Origin: an uncultured Bacteroidales bacterium
Lineage (GTDB): Bacteria > Bacteroidota > Bacteroidia > Bacteroidales > Paludibacteraceae
DNA: 39,355 nucleotides
Direction of reading: 5' to 3'
Assembly (NCBI GenBank): GCA_902799875.1
Contig: CADCCH010000027.1
Span: 1-39,355, forward strand
The position numbers and the translations under genes were made by a program. Positions 7,353 to 17,315 of the stretch are shown piece after piece; position 1 is the first letter of the stretch, and each line of letters starts with the position of its first letter. Below the pieces are notes generated by a model. The model worked only from the letters and a program-made list of their open reading frames with translations, did not search any database and was not told where the DNA came from.

Positions 7353-9065
7353 ATGTTTAGATTCGCAAATATAGAAATGCTCTGGCTGCTGGCAACGATA
7401 CCGGTTTTTGCAGCAGCCTATTGGGCCTACACCCGCCACAAGAGACGTCAGTTGGAGTCTTTCGGTGACGCGGAGTTGATGGAAGCCTTGATGCCAAATG
7501 CGAGTCGCGTACGACCGACCGTTAAGTTCAGCATCGTGATGGTGGCATTGGCCTTACTGATCATCGCTGCTGCGCGTCCGCAGTTCGGTCAGAGTGAGCG
7601 CACAGAGAAACGGCAAGGAATAGAAGCCATCGTGGCGCTGGATATATCGAACTCGATGTTGGCAGAGGATGTCGCACCGAATCGTCTGGACCGCGCCAAA
7701 CAGATGCTGAGCAAGTTGATGGACAATATGGTGAACGACAAAGTGGGTCTGGTGGTCTTCGCCGGGGACGCGTTCGTTCAACTGCCGATCACGTGTGACT
7801 ACGTTTCCGCTAAGATGTTCCTTAACAGCATCAAACCGGAGTTGATTAAGACGCAAGGAACGGCGATCGGTCAGGCGCTGAGTACTTCGATAAGATGCTT
7901 TGGGGAACAGAGCGATGCCAGCAGGGCGATCATCCTCATCACCGATGGTGAGAACCATGAGGACGATGCGGTAGCGGTTGCCAAACGTGCCAAAGAGGCA
8001 GGTATTCAAGTGCTGGTAGTGGGTATCGGTAAACCCGAGGGCTCACCTATTCCCATGCCGGGTACGAATACCTTCCGCAAGGACCGTGAGGGGAATGTGG
8101 TCGTGAGTCGTCTTAACGAGGACATGTGTCGTGAGATCGCCCAAGCCGGCGGTGGTATCTACGTTCGTTGCGACAACACGAACACCGCCACCAAGGCCAT
8201 CCAGAAGGAACTCGACAAACTGGCGACCCAAGAGATCGAGACACAAGTGTTTACGGACTACAATGAGCAGTTCCAGAGTTTTGCATTGATTGCGTTACTG
8301 CTGCTCGTCATCGATTTCTTTATCTTCAACCGCAAGAACAAAGCTATTACCAAAATGGATATTTTCGGAGAACACCGCGTGCTGACGATCGCCCTGCTGT
8401 TCGTGAGTGTCAACACTTTTGCGCAGAAAGAGATGTTCGATGTCATTCACGGCAACAAAGACTACCGTGCGCAGAACTATACGGAGTCGGAAGTCGATTA
8501 CCGCCGCGGATTGGAAAAGAACAAAAACAGCTACGAGGCGCATTATAACTTAGGGGACGCGCTGTTCAAGCAAGACAAGTATGCCGACGCGCAAGCGGAG
8601 TATGAGACCGCGGCGAAGATGCTGGACAAGAAAGAGGACAAAACGCGCTACTCCAAGGTTATGCACAATATCGGCAACTGTAACTACGCGCAGAGTCAGT
8701 ACGACAAAGCGGTGCAAGCCTATATGGAAGCCCTTCGTGCGAATCCGAAAGATGATGATACGCGTTACAACCTTGTGAAGGCCATGCAAATGCTGGAGCA
8801 ACAACAGCAACAACAGCAGCAGAACCAAGACCAAAAGCAGGATCAGAAACAAGATCAGCAGCAACAGGAGCAACAACAGGATCAACAAGAACAGGAGCAG
8901 CAACAAGGTCAACAGCCGCAAGAACCACAGCCACAGAACGAAGACCAGATGGATAAAGAGACGGCAGAGCAGATCTTGCAGGCCTTGGAGCAGGATGAAC
9001 AGGATACGCAAGAGAAGCTGCAACGGCAACAAGGTAAGAAACGTCGCGTAGAAAAAGAATGGTAG
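7353..9065 (+). CDS. batB: BatB-BatC fusion: VWA membrane protein joined to a TPR protein
   Basis: The 570-residue frame joins two proteins that are normally separate. Residues 1-334 are BatB: membrane segments at about 9-27 and 57-74, a VWA domain with DISNSMLAEDVAPNRLDRAKQ near 94 and LITDGENHEDD near 193, and a third membrane segment at about 308-327. Residues 335-570 are BatC. It begins with Met (ATG at 8355) and a signal-peptide-like stretch (VLTIALLFVSVNTFAQ), then TPR repeats (about 365-480), a Gln-rich low-complexity stretch (about 485-535) and a basic end (KKRRVEKEW). No stop separates the halves. Either a true fusion is made, or the internal ATG also starts BatC; the retained signal-like segment favours a recent loss of the stop. 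batD follows after 1 nt. Confidence 0.93.
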   Translation: MFRFANIEMLWLLATIPVFAAAYWAYTRHKRRQLESFGDAELMEALMPNASRVRPTVKFSIVMVALALLIIAAARPQFGQSERTEKRQGIEAIVALDISNSMLAEDVAPNRLDRAKQMLSKLMDNMVNDKVGLVVFAGDAFVQLPITCDYVSAKMFLNSIKPELIKTQGTAIGQALSTSIRCFGEQSDASRAIILITDGENHEDDAVAVAKRAKEAGIQVLVVGIGKPEGSPIPMPGTNTFRKDREGNVVVSRLNEDMCREIAQAGGGIYVRCDNTNTATKAIQKELDKLATQEIETQVFTDYNEQFQSFALIALLLLVIDFFIFNRKNKAITKMDIFGEHRVLTIALLFVSVNTFAQKEMFDVIHGNKDYRAQNYTESEVDYRRGLEKNKNSYEAHYNLGDALFKQDKYADAQAEYETAAKMLDKKEDKTRYSKVMHNIGNCNYAQSQYDKAVQAYMEALRANPKDDDTRYNLVKAMQMLEQQQQQQQQNQDQKQDQKQDQQQQEQQQDQQEQEQQQGQQPQEPQPQNEDQMDKETAEQILQALEQDEQDTQEKLQRQQGKKRRVEKEW

Positions 9066-9066
9066 T

Positions 9067-10911
9067 ATGAAAAGAATTCTAAATATAGTTTTACTTATCG
9101 GCATCGCGTTAGGCGCGTTTGCCGATGAGGTCGTTTTTAGAGCGCAGGCACCGAAACAAGTCATTGTCGGTCGCCCGTTCCAGATCACGTACACGGTCAA
9201 TCAACGCAGCCGCGATCTGCGCGCACCGGAGTTCACGGACTTTGATGTACTGAGCGGACCGTACACGAGTACCAGTAGCAGTACCTCTTTTGTGAACGGC
9301 AAGCGTACGTCGTCGTTCGAGCAGACCTACACCTACATGCTCATGGCGCAACGTGCCGGTACGTTCACCATCGGTCCGGCAACGGTCAAGGTCGATGGCG
9401 AGAACGTGCAGTCCAACGGCGTACGAATTGAGGTGCTGCCGGAAGATCAGCAGCAGCAACAGCAGACTCAGAGTACTCAGAGTAATCGGAATACTCAGAA
9501 TAATCAGAGTTCGCAAAGCAGCCAGGCTTCCTCGGAGAATATTTTTGTCCGCACGATAGCGTCCAAGACCAAGGTCCACGAGCAGGAAGCGCTGCTGATC
9601 ACGTACAAGCTCTATTTCGCGAATGTGGACGTGGCGCAGCTGACCAACAACACCAAGTTACCGGAGTTCACAGGCTTCCTCAAACAGGACCTGGAGCAAG
9701 GGGAGATCCAAACGGAGTTGGAGCATTACAATGGTCGTAACTACCAGACGGCAGTGCTCTACCGCACCGTGCTATATCCGCAACATTCGGGGGATATCAC
9801 AATTGATCCGGCTAAGTTTGAAGCCGTACTGCGTGTGCAGACCCAACAGCGGGCCAGGAGTATCTTTGATGATTTCTTCGGGTCCTACACCAACGTCACC
9901 AAGATGCTGACCGCACCGGGCGTGACCATTCATGTAAATGCCTTACCGGGCGGTAAGCCGGCCGGTTTCAGCGGCGGTGTAGGTAAGTTCAATCTGACGC
10001 CAAGTATCAGTCAAACGGAGTTACAGGCCAACGAGGCGGTGACGATCAAACTGGACATCTCGGGTTCCGGAAACATGAAACTCATCAAGACCCCGGCAAT
10101 CGATTGGCCGGAAGGTTTTGAGCCCTATGATCCGAAGGTAACGAATAACTTCAAGACCACGACCTCGGGTGTCAGCGGTACCAAGTCCATCGAGTACCTC
10201 GCTATCCCGCGTAGCGCTGGTGAGTACACCATTCCTGCGGTTAAGTTCAGTTATTTCGATATCGACGAGAAAGCCTACAAGACACTGACTACCCCCGAAT
10301 ATACGATACGTGTCAAACGCGGAGCCGGTGCAGCTAATGACAAAGGCGAAGAGGCCGTGGTGGTGAACTACACGCAAAAAGAGGACATCAAACAACTGGG
10401 TACGGATATCCGGTATATCGACACGAAAGCACCGAAAGGGAACAAGTCTTCAGTGATCAGTATTCAGTATTCAGCTATTTGGTTATGGTACGTGGTTCCG
10501 CTGTTATTGGCGATTATTCTGCTGATTGTACTGCGCAAGCAGATTAAGGAAACTTCTGACTTGACGCGTATGAAGTATAAACGTGCGAATAAGGTAGCAC
10601 AGAAACGTCTGAAAGCTGCTGCAGCTGCACTCAAAGCCAATGACAAAGAGGCCTTTTACGCAGCCATCGAACAAGCCGCTTGGACGTATCTCAGTGACCG
10701 TTTAAGTATCCCGATGGCAGAGTTGAATAAGGATAATATTGCCACTATTCTGGCACAGAAAGGTGTCAGCGAGACCCTTATCGCAGAGGTCAAGAATGTG
10801 CTCTCTACGGCAGAGTTTGCCCGTTACGCGCCGAGTACCGACCACGGCATGGAAGACCTGTATACGGCTACAACGAACTTGATTAATAATTTGGAAGATC
10901 AGAAAATATGA
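9067..10911 (+). CDS. batD: BatD, oxygen-tolerance family protein
   Basis: The 614-residue protein starts with a signal peptide (about 1-19). BatD-type beta domains follow, with EVVFRAQAPKQVIVGRPFQITYTV near the start. One membrane segment (AIWLWYVVPLLLAIILLIVL, about 471-490) is followed by a cytosolic helical domain. Gln/Ser/Asn-rich residues 130-155 are coded partly by a 9-bp tandem array, and the residues just before the membrane segment (SSVISIQYSA) by a 7-bp array. BatD proteins are thought to scaffold the other Bat proteins on the periplasmic side. The start lies 1 nt after batB-batC, and the end overlaps batE by 4 nt. Confidence 0.93.
   Translation: MKRILNIVLLIGIALGAFADEVVFRAQAPKQVIVGRPFQITYTVNQRSRDLRAPEFTDFDVLSGPYTSTSSSTSFVNGKRTSSFEQTYTYMLMAQRAGTFTIGPATVKVDGENVQSNGVRIEVLPEDQQQQQQTQSTQSNRNTQNNQSSQSSQASSENIFVRTIASKTKVHEQEALLITYKLYFANVDVAQLTNNTKLPEFTGFLKQDLEQGEIQTELEHYNGRNYQTAVLYRTVLYPQHSGDITIDPAKFEAVLRVQTQQRARSIFDDFFGSYTNVTKMLTAPGVTIHVNALPGGKPAGFSGGVGKFNLTPSISQTELQANEAVTIKLDISGSGNMKLIKTPAIDWPEGFEPYDPKVTNNFKTTTSGVSGTKSIEYLAIPRSAGEYTIPAVKFSYFDIDEKAYKTLTTPEYTIRVKRGAGAANDKGEEAVVVNYTQKEDIKQLGTDIRYIDTKAPKGNKSSVISIQYSAIWLWYVVPLLLAIILLIVLRKQIKETSDLTRMKYKRANKVAQKRLKAAAAALKANDKEAFYAAIEQAAWTYLSDRLSIPMAELNKDNIATILAQKGVSETLIAEVKNVLSTAEFARYAPSTDHGMEDLYTATTNLINNLEDQKI
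9466..9510. repeat. tandem array of five 9-bp units in batD (ACTCAGAGT-like)
   Basis: Five 9-bp units code alternating Thr-Gln-Ser and Asn-Gln-Ser triplets in a linker of BatD between its first and second domains. Confidence 0.85.
10449..10476. repeat. tandem array of four 7-bp units in batD (TTCAGTA-like)
   Basis: Four 7-bp units lie in the short linker just before the BatD membrane segment. The 7-bp period changes the reading phase from unit to unit, so the protein does not show the repeat. Confidence 0.8.
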
Positions 10912-11675
10912 AAATAGACAATCATTACGTTATTACGTCATTACGTCATCACGTCATCACGTGCCTTTTGTTATTCAGCGCGTTCACTTTTGCGCAGGAC
11001 GCTTTTGATGCTGCGAATGCGGCGTACGCGGACGGTCGTTACGAAGAGGCGGCTGCCGGTTATGAGGCTCTGTTGGAAGAGGGTCCGAATGCGACCCTGT
11101 ACTACAACCTCGGTAACGCACGTTTTAAGCAGGGTGAGTTGGCGCAAGCCATCTTGAACTACGAGCGGGCGTTGCGTCTGGAGCCGAACAACAAGGATGC
11201 GCAGTACAACCTGGCTTTTGCGCAGAGTAAGATCACGGATAATATCGTGGAGCAGGATTTTTTTCTCTCCGCGTGGGCACGCGCGATCCGTAATAACTTA
11301 CGCGAGCGTACGTGGCTGGTTCTCTCGATCAGCCTGTTTATCCTGGCGTTGGTAGGTATCCTGCTCTTCCTCTTGGGTCGCGAGCCTTGGCTTCGTAAGA
11401 GTGCTTTCCACGTCGCATGGATCGCCCTACTCTTCTCGTTGATAGCAGGACTCAATGCCTACTCGCTTCATCAAAGAGACACCCTGCGCAATGAAGCTAT
11501 CATCACACAGGGTGTCGTGAATGCGAAGTCCTCACCGGATCGTTCCGGTACCGACCTCTTCACCGTTCACGAAGGCACCAAAGTGCTCATTCGCGAAACT
11601 ATCGGCGACTGGTCGAACGTGTCTGTTGGCCAGAACGTGGGTTGGATTCGGTCTTCGTGCCTTGAGAGGATCTAG
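10908..11675 (+). CDS. batE: BatE, TPR and SH3-like membrane protein
   Basis: The 255-residue protein has an N-terminal hydrophobic export signal (residues about 17-30, ending FTFAQ), TPR repeats (about 32-110, with ALYYNLGNARFKQG type motifs), two membrane segments (about 136-157 and 167-187) and a C-terminal SH3b-like domain (VVNAKSSPDRSGTDLFTVHEGTKV ... GWIRSSCLERI). This is the classic BatE layout and closes the cluster. The N-terminus is extended: residues 6-18 (HYVITSLRHHVIT) are coded by an 8-bp tandem array placed between the start codon and the hydrophobic core. The 3' end overlaps the convergent lipoprotein gene by 77 bp. Confidence 0.93.
   Translation: MKIDNHYVITSLRHHVITCLLLFSAFTFAQDAFDAANAAYADGRYEEAAAGYEALLEEGPNATLYYNLGNARFKQGELAQAILNYERALRLEPNNKDAQYNLAFAQSKITDNIVEQDFFLSAWARAIRNNLRERTWLVLSISLFILALVGILLFLLGREPWLRKSAFHVAWIALLFSLIAGLNAYSLHQRDTLRNEAIITQGVVNAKSSPDRSGTDLFTVHEGTKVLIRETIGDWSNVSVGQNVGWIRSSCLERI
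10923..10962. repeat. tandem array of five 8-bp units in the batE start (CATTACGT/CATCACGT)
   Basis: Five 8-bp units lie 12 bp inside batE. The unit is almost the reverse complement of the array at 24974-25005 after kdsB (CGTGATGA), so two distant loci share one unit family. Confidence 0.9.
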
Positions 11676-12771
11676 TCGAAGTGCTCGTTGAGCGCGTAGA
11701 CGTACTCTCACGCTTGACAGTTTGTGTACGACCTGTACTATCGGTGATCTTCACCGTGGTGCGGGTCGTACCGCTTTTATTGACACGCGTATCCACGGAC
11801 GTACTGTTCGTCTGACGAGTCGTCGTTTGACGAGAAGTAGTCGTTGTAGTCGGTTGTTTCGTGGTCGTCTGACGTGAGGTCGTCGTGGTAGGCTGACTAC
11901 CCTTCTCAACGGTATTACGCAGTTGTGCGGCGTTACGAACCGTGTAACCGGCATTGCCTGCCACGCGTGTCACACGATGATCGAACGAGTTATCAGGATA
12001 AGCCACCTGGTAGTCATTGCGGCTGTGCGGTTTGGTCATCTCCGTGTAACCGTTATAATGCGGTTGTGGCGGATAATCGCAGTGATGGCAGTAGTGGTGG
12101 TTGGACATATACGTCGCAACGTACGCCTGATAATGGTTCAGGTACACCGGCTTGGGTTGCGTGTAGTACGACGGATAGTAACCGTAGTAATACGGTGAGT
12201 TCCAAACGGCATAACCCGGGCGACCATACACCTCCCACATAGGCGGACGATTGAAGAAGACCGGACGAACGATATAGTTCGCGCCGTACAGATAACGATC
12301 ACCGATCACCTCTACATAGAGGGCATTCGGCTGATGCTCTGCTACCAGCGTAGCTACGTCCTGGAACACACCCGGAGCCAGACAAGCCTGGATCAGCAGC
12401 GTGTGGTAATAGTTCTTGCTGGTCTCGATCACACGCAGGTAATCGATACGACCGTCGTGATTCAGATCGAGATTATTGATCATATAGCGGCTCGAGTTAA
12501 GCAACTGCTCGAACTCACGTACCGAACGACTCTCCGCAAAAGCCGCAGCTACAGCATTGAGGTCCAGATAGAAACACGGATCGGTGTTGTAATCGGTCAC
12601 GGTGAAGGTCGTTACGGTCGTCACTTTCGGTGAAGGTGTCACCACTTCGGTCGTATAGACCGTCTTGACCGGCACCACCACTTCGGTCGTCGGCACCTCG
12701 GTATAGATACGAGCTACCCAACAACTCGACATGCTCAAGCCCACCAGGGCCAATAATGCAAACTTCTTCAT
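11599..12771 (-). CDS. putative lipoprotein with Thr/Ser/Arg-rich C-terminus
   Basis: The 390-residue protein starts MKKFALLALVGLSMSSC, a lipoprotein signal with the Cys at residue 17. A globular part holds DLDLNHDGRIDYLRVIE (about 97-115), similar to an EF-hand-like DxDxDGxxD calcium loop. A Tyr/Pro-rich middle (YYYGYYPSYYTQPKP) and a low-complexity tail of about 110 residues rich in Thr, Ser, Arg and Gln follow. I do not recognise the family with certainty; related unnamed lipoproteins occur in Bacteroidales. It starts 1 nt after infB ends, so it is probably cotranscribed. The last 26 codons overlap batE on the other strand, and the overlapped residues are part of the disordered tail. Confidence 0.8.
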   Translation of the reverse strand: MKKFALLALVGLSMSSCWVARIYTEVPTTEVVVPVKTVYTTEVVTPSPKVTTVTTFTVTDYNTDPCFYLDLNAVAAAFAESRSVREFEQLLNSSRYMINNLDLNHDGRIDYLRVIETSKNYYHTLLIQACLAPGVFQDVATLVAEHQPNALYVEVIGDRYLYGANYIVRPVFFNRPPMWEVYGRPGYAVWNSPYYYGYYPSYYTQPKPVYLNHYQAYVATYMSNHHYCHHCDYPPQPHYNGYTEMTKPHSRNDYQVAYPDNSFDHRVTRVAGNAGYTVRNAAQLRNTVEKGSQPTTTTSRQTTTKQPTTTTTSRQTTTRQTNSTSVDTRVNKSGTTRTTVKITDSTGRTQTVKRESTSTRSTSTSTRSSQGTKTESNPRSGQQTRSTSRR

Positions 12772-12772
12772 A

Positions 12773-15418
12773 TTACAATGTTTTTGCTACTTCGATTTCT
12801 TCAAATGCCTCCAGCATATCGCCCTCTTTGAGGTCGTCGTACGCCTTGAGACTCAAACCACATTCTGTGTTCACACCGGCTTCCTTGATATCGTCTTTGA
12901 CATGCTTGAGGGACGCCAACTCGGCAGTCTTGATCACGATACCGTCACGGATGACGCGCACTTTGTTACCACGTTTGATCTTACCCTCACGGACGATACA
13001 ACCGGCGATCGTACCCACTTTCGAGATGTGGAAGGTCTGCAGTACCTCGAGGGTAGCGGTGATCTCTTCCTTCACCTCCGGTGCCAACATGCCTTCCATA
13101 GCCGCCTTGACCTCGTTGATGGCATCGTAGATGATCGAGTAGATACGGATATCCACCTCTTCGGTCTCTGCCATACGACGCGCCGTACCGGTCGGACGCA
13201 CATTGAAGCCGACGATGATCGCATCGGAAGCCGCCGCTAACATGACATCGCTGTCGGAGATAGCACCGACGGCGCCGTGGATGACGTTGACTTGGATGTT
13301 CTCCGTTGAGAGTTTGATGAGCGAGTCCTTGATGGCCTCTACCGAACCGTCCACATCGGCTTTGACGATGATGTTCAGTTCCTTGAAGTCACCGATAGCC
13401 AGACGACGACCGATCTCTTCGAGTCCGACGTGTTTCTTCGTACGGATCGACTGCTCACGTTGCAGTTGCTCACGTTTATTCGCGATCTCACGTGCCTCCT
13501 GCTCGGTCGGCAGTACGTTGAACTCGTCACCGGCCTGCGGTGCACCGTTCAGACCGAGGATCGAACAGGGTTCACCCGGACGTACTTCGGTGATCTTCTG
13601 ACCACGCTCGTTGAACATTGCTTTGATACGACCGTGGAAGGTACCTGCCAGCACGACGTCACCCATATGAAGTGTACCGTCTTGAACCAGCAACGTAGCT
13701 ACATAACCGCGTCCCTTGTCCAAAGACGACTCGATGACCGAACCTTTCGCACGACGTTTGGGGTTGGCCTTGAGGTCCAGCATCTCTGCCTCTAACAGCA
13801 CTTTCTCCAGCAACTCATACACACCTGTACCCTTCTTCGCGGAGATCTCCTGGCACTGGTATTTACCGCCCCAGTCCTCCACAAGGATGTTCATGTTGCT
13901 CAGTTGCTCACGGATCTTATCGGGGTTCGCACCGGGTTTATCCACTTTGTTGATGGCAAACACCATCGGTACACCGGCCGCCTGGGCGTGGTTGATCGCC
14001 TCGATCGTCTGCGGCATGACCGCATCGTCGGCCGCGATGATGATGATCGCGATATCCGTCACTTTGGCACCACGTGCACGCATGGCCGTGAAGGCAGCGT
14101 GACCCGGGGTATCAAGGAACGTGATATGTTGACCGTTCTTGAGCTTAACGTTATACGCACCGATGTGCTGGGTTATACCACCGGCCTCACCGGCGATGAC
14201 GTTGGCGTTACGGATGTGGTCGAGCAGCGAAGTCTTACCGTGATCGACGTGACCCATCACAGTGATGATCGGGCAGCGCGGCTCGATATCGTCCTCGTTG
14301 ACTACCTCGTCGGCATTGATCTCATCCGCCACGTGCGCGGATACATATTCGGTGGTGAAACCGAACTCCTCTGCTACGAGGTTGATGGTCTCGGCATCCA
14401 GACGCTGGTTGATGGACACGAACAGGCCCAGACTCATACAGGTTCCGATGATCTTGTTCACCGGCACGTTCATCATGACCGCCAGGTCATTCGCGGTCAC
14501 GAACTCAGTCAACTTCAGCACTTTGGATTGCTCCTGTGCCTCCATGATCTCGAGTTCATGTTTCTCGCGTTCCTGCTCACGACGCTCGCGTTTGTACTTG
14601 GAGGTGTTGGATTTGTTCTGCTTCTGCTGGAGGCGACTGAGCGTCTCCTTCAGTGCTTTATCCACCTCTTCCTGCGTAGCCTCACGCGGCTTGTTGTTCT
14701 TGTTCTTCTTGCTGACCTGATTACGTTTGTCGTTCGGATCAACCTTGGCCGCATTAGCCTTTATACGCTCACGTTTGCGTTTCTCGGCTGCCGCTTGCTG
14801 TTGAGCCTGCTGCGCCTGTTGACGCTCCTCACGCTCTTTGCGTTTCTGCTCTTTGGTCTTCTTGGCAGGACGCGTGGAGGTATCGATCGAGTCGAGGTCA
14901 ATCTTACCGATCACTTTCGGACCGTCGGTCACTTCCGGCTTACCTAAGGTAAAGATCTCTGCCTTCGGTTTCTCCACAGGCTCGGCTTTCACCTTTTCAC
15001 GCTGTGCTCTTACCTCTTCGCTCTTAGCTTTCTCTGCCGCCGCTTTGGCCTCCGCAGCCGCTTTAGCTGCCGCTTCTTCAGCGGCCTTACGAGCTGCCTC
15101 TTCGGCGGCTTTCTTGGCCTCCGCTGCCGCCGCCTTGCGTGCCGCCTCTTCTTCAGCGGCTTTCTTGGCAGCTTCCGCCGCTGCTTTAGCGGCTTTCTCC
15201 GCTTCCTGCGCAGCCGCACGTTCCGCCGCCTGACGGTCCGCCTCGATCTTCACGGCCAGGTCCTTACTGAACTCTTTGGCTAAGCGCAGATACAGATCGT
15301 CGTCGATACGCACATTCGGGTCCGACTCAATCGTGATACCGTTCTTCTCGCACCATGCGGTGAGAGTCGCCATTCCAATATTCAGTTCTTTACATGCTTT
15401 AATTAGTTTAATAGCCAT
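12773..15418 (-). CDS. infB: translation initiation factor IF-2
   Basis: The 881-residue protein brings initiator tRNA to the ribosome as a GTPase. The N-terminal IF2-N module ([19 protein letters not shown]) is followed by a long Ala/Glu/Lys-rich linker (about 60-165) and a basic stretch (to about 300). A second IF2-N-like part precedes the G domain. The GTP motifs are GHVDHGKT (near 390), [17 protein letters not shown] and SAKKGTG. The C-terminal beta-barrels and the fMet-tRNA-binding domain are present to the end. The linker makes it long, as is common in this phylum. It lies in the rimP-nusA-infB order found in most bacteria, 45 bp after nusA. Confidence 0.98.
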   Translation of the reverse strand: MAIKLIKACKELNIGMATLTAWCEKNGITIESDPNVRIDDDLYLRLAKEFSKDLAVKIEADRQAAERAAAQEAEKAAKAAAEAAKKAAEEEAARKAAAAEAKKAAEEAARKAAEEAAAKAAAEAKAAAEKAKSEEVRAQREKVKAEPVEKPKAEIFTLGKPEVTDGPKVIGKIDLDSIDTSTRPAKKTKEQKRKEREERQQAQQAQQQAAAEKRKRERIKANAAKVDPNDKRNQVSKKNKNNKPREATQEEVDKALKETLSRLQQKQNKSNTSKYKRERREQEREKHELEIMEAQEQSKVLKLTEFVTANDLAVMMNVPVNKIIGTCMSLGLFVSINQRLDAETINLVAEEFGFTTEYVSAHVADEINADEVVNEDDIEPRCPIITVMGHVDHGKTSLLDHIRNANVIAGEAGGITQHIGAYNVKLKNGQHITFLDTPGHAAFTAMRARGAKVTDIAIIIIAADDAVMPQTIEAINHAQAAGVPMVFAINKVDKPGANPDKIREQLSNMNILVEDWGGKYQCQEISAKKGTGVYELLEKVLLEAEMLDLKANPKRRAKGSVIESSLDKGRGYVATLLVQDGTLHMGDVVLAGTFHGRIKAMFNERGQKITEVRPGEPCSILGLNGAPQAGDEFNVLPTEQEAREIANKREQLQREQSIRTKKHVGLEEIGRRLAIGDFKELNIIVKADVDGSVEAIKDSLIKLSTENIQVNVIHGAVGAISDSDVMLAAASDAIIVGFNVRPTGTARRMAETEEVDIRIYSIIYDAINEVKAAMEGMLAPEVKEEITATLEVLQTFHISKVGTIAGCIVREGKIKRGNKVRVIRDGIVIKTAELASLKHVKDDIKEAGVNTECGLSLKAYDDLKEGDMLEAFEEIEVAKTL

Positions 15419-15463
15419 ATACCCTCGGCGTTGTTTAGACTCGCGCCGCGCGAGGGGATAAGG

Positions 15464-16726
15464 TTAGTCGTTTTCGAATTCTGCCGCCAGGATACGGAGC
15501 ACGTCATCCACGGTCTCCTCCTCCAAGTCGGTGCGACGAAGCAGGTCCTCTTTGCTGGTACCCAGTACTTCCTTCGCGGTATCCAGACCAATCGCCTTGA
15601 ACGCATCGATCACCCATTGATCGATCTCGTCATTGAACTCGTCCAGATAGATATCGTCCAGATCCTCCTCTTCCAGATCACGATACACATCGATCTCGTA
15701 ACCGGTGAGCATGGAAGCTAACTTGACGTTGTAACCACCCTTACCGATAGCCAGGCTAACCTCTTCCGGTGCCAGATAAACTTTTGCCTTCTTGTTCTCC
15801 TCGTCGATCTCCATCGATTTGATCTTCGCCGGAGCCAAAGCACGTTGGATATAGAGGTTAATGTTCGAAGTATAGTTGATTACATCGATGTTCTCGTTGC
15901 GCAACTCACGTACGATACCGTGGATACGGGCACCCTTTACACCCACACATGCACCTACCGGATCAATACGGTCGTCGAAGGTCTCTACCGCTACTTTCGC
16001 ACGCTCACCCGGGATACGGGCGATGTTCTTGATTGCAATCAGACCTTCCTTCACCTCCGGCACTTCCTGCTCAAACATACGCTGCAGGAACAGCGGAGCG
16101 GTACGGGAAAGAATGATCTTCGGGGTCTGGTTCTTGTTGTCCACCTGAACGACAACCGCACGAACCATCTCACCCTTACGGTAATAATCGGTCGGAATCT
16201 GGTTCTGCTTCGGCAGGTAGAGTTCGTTACCCTCCTCGTCCAAGAGCAGCATCTCTTTCTTCCATACCTGATAGAGTTCACCGGTCACGATCTGACCGAT
16301 CATCTCGCGGTATTTCTGGTAAAGCACCTCTTTCTGCAGCTCCAGGATCTTCGATGCCAGAGTCTGACGAAGGTTGAGGATCATACGGCGACCGAAGGAA
16401 GCCAGTTCCACCTTGTCCGTTACCTCTTCACCGATCTCTGCCTCGTCATCGAGCAACAGGGCGTCACTCAAAGCAATCTGGGTATCCGGGTTGGCTACAT
16501 CGCCGTCTTCCATCACGAGACGGTTGCGGTAGATCTCCAGATCACCCTTGTCCGGGTTAACAATCACGGTATAGTCCGCCGACGGACCGTACATCTTTGC
16601 GATCACGCTCTTGAACGACTCCTCCAACACCGTGATGAGGGTCTGTTTGTCGATACGTTTGAAGTCTTTAAACTCCGAGAAGATGTCAATCAAATTAATT
16701 GCATCTTGGTTTTTTACAGTTGCCAT
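15464..16726 (-). CDS. nusA: transcription termination/antitermination factor NusA
   Basis: The 420-residue protein binds RNA polymerase and nascent RNA. It has the N-terminal polymerase-binding domain (DAINLIDIFSEFKDFKRIDKQ...), an S1 domain (about 135-205, with RTAPLFLQRMFEQEVPEV after it) and two KH domains with GVKGARIHGIVRELRNENIDV and LAIGKGGYNVKLAS (to about 350). A short acidic C-terminal part follows. The E. coli type acidic repeats are absent, as is normal outside Gammaproteobacteria. It sits 8 bp after rimP and before infB, so one transcript is expected. Confidence 0.98.
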   Translation of the reverse strand: MATVKNQDAINLIDIFSEFKDFKRIDKQTLITVLEESFKSVIAKMYGPSADYTVIVNPDKGDLEIYRNRLVMEDGDVANPDTQIALSDALLLDDEAEIGEEVTDKVELASFGRRMILNLRQTLASKILELQKEVLYQKYREMIGQIVTGELYQVWKKEMLLLDEEGNELYLPKQNQIPTDYYRKGEMVRAVVVQVDNKNQTPKIILSRTAPLFLQRMFEQEVPEVKEGLIAIKNIARIPGERAKVAVETFDDRIDPVGACVGVKGARIHGIVRELRNENIDVINYTSNINLYIQRALAPAKIKSMEIDEENKKAKVYLAPEEVSLAIGKGGYNVKLASMLTGYEIDVYRDLEEEDLDDIYLDEFNDEIDQWVIDAFKAIGLDTAKEVLGTSKEDLLRRTDLEEETVDDVLRILAAEFEND

Positions 16727-16734
16727 TTTTGTAT

Positions 16735-17193
16735 TTAGAATTTTAAATCATATTTCACATATTTGGGCTCATCGTACCGCCAGGTGTGGGTAATGATCTG
16801 CGTCTGCTTGCGTTTCTTACCCTCTACCGCTACTTTCTCCTCGATATCCACCGAGAACGTCTCCTCATCGACGGATACGAGCTGACCACGCAGTTTCTTG
16901 CCTTCCACCAGCACTTCCACATCGTGCCCCAGGTTCTTCTCGTACTGCATCTTGGTCTTAAATGGATCGGTGAGGCTGACCGAACCCACTTCAAGCGAAT
17001 AGTCCGGCTCTACGGTATCGAGTTTCTCCACCAGGAAGCGGTTCAACTCCGCACAGAAATCCACATCCACTCCCGCGAGGCGATCTACCTCTACGAGGAT
17101 GTCATCACCGGCCGAAACACTCAGCGTTACCAACTCATACTCGGTACCCTGCAGGTACTCTTCAATCCAGTTTTGTAATTGCGATTTGTCCAT
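16735..17193 (-). CDS. rimP: ribosome maturation factor RimP
   Basis: This small factor (152 residues from the ATG at 17193) helps mature the 30S subunit. The sequence shows VDFCAELNRFLVEKLD (about 58-73), then the family's SLEVGSVSLTDPFKTKMQYEKNLG region and a C-terminal SH3-like domain. The frame stays open to a GTG at 17232, but the ATG at 17193 (MDKSQLQNWIEEYL) is preferred because it begins where the family begins and lies about 47 nt after the predicted transcription start. It is the first gene of the rimP-nusA-infB-lipoprotein unit. Confidence 0.93.
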   Translation of the reverse strand: MDKSQLQNWIEEYLQGTEYELVTLSVSAGDDILVEVDRLAGVDVDFCAELNRFLVEKLDTVEPDYSLEVGSVSLTDPFKTKMQYEKNLGHDVEVLVEGKKLRGQLVSVDEETFSVDIEEKVAVEGKKRKQTQIITHTWRYDEPKYVKYDLKF

Positions 17194-17245
17194 AATTTTA
17201 TACGAAGAGGAGACCTTTTCGGGTCCCCTCACTCATTTCACGCTG

Positions 17246-17277
17246 CAAAAGTACTGCTTTTTTTTCAAATATGCAAA
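17246..17277 (-). promoter_or_regulatory. Bacteroidales promoter of the rimP-nusA-infB operon
   Basis: TTTG (17274-17277) and TACTTTTG (17246-17253) on the minus strand are 20 bp apart with an A-tract between. It has TTGCATAT at -33 and CAGTA at -7 like other promoters here. The start would be near 17240. Confidence 0.75.
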
Positions 17278-17315
17278 TATTTGGACTACTTTTTGCGTTT
17301 TTTCGTGAATTTTTA

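Noticed and set aside
8758..8960. CAA/CAG-rich stretch in batB-batC as a separate tandem-array locus
   Set aside because: It is a long Gln-rich coding region with irregular codons rather than 7-10-bp units.
13904..14947. A 347-codon plus-strand frame inside infB
   Set aside because: It is antisense to a certain gene and its sequence is low in recognisable domains.
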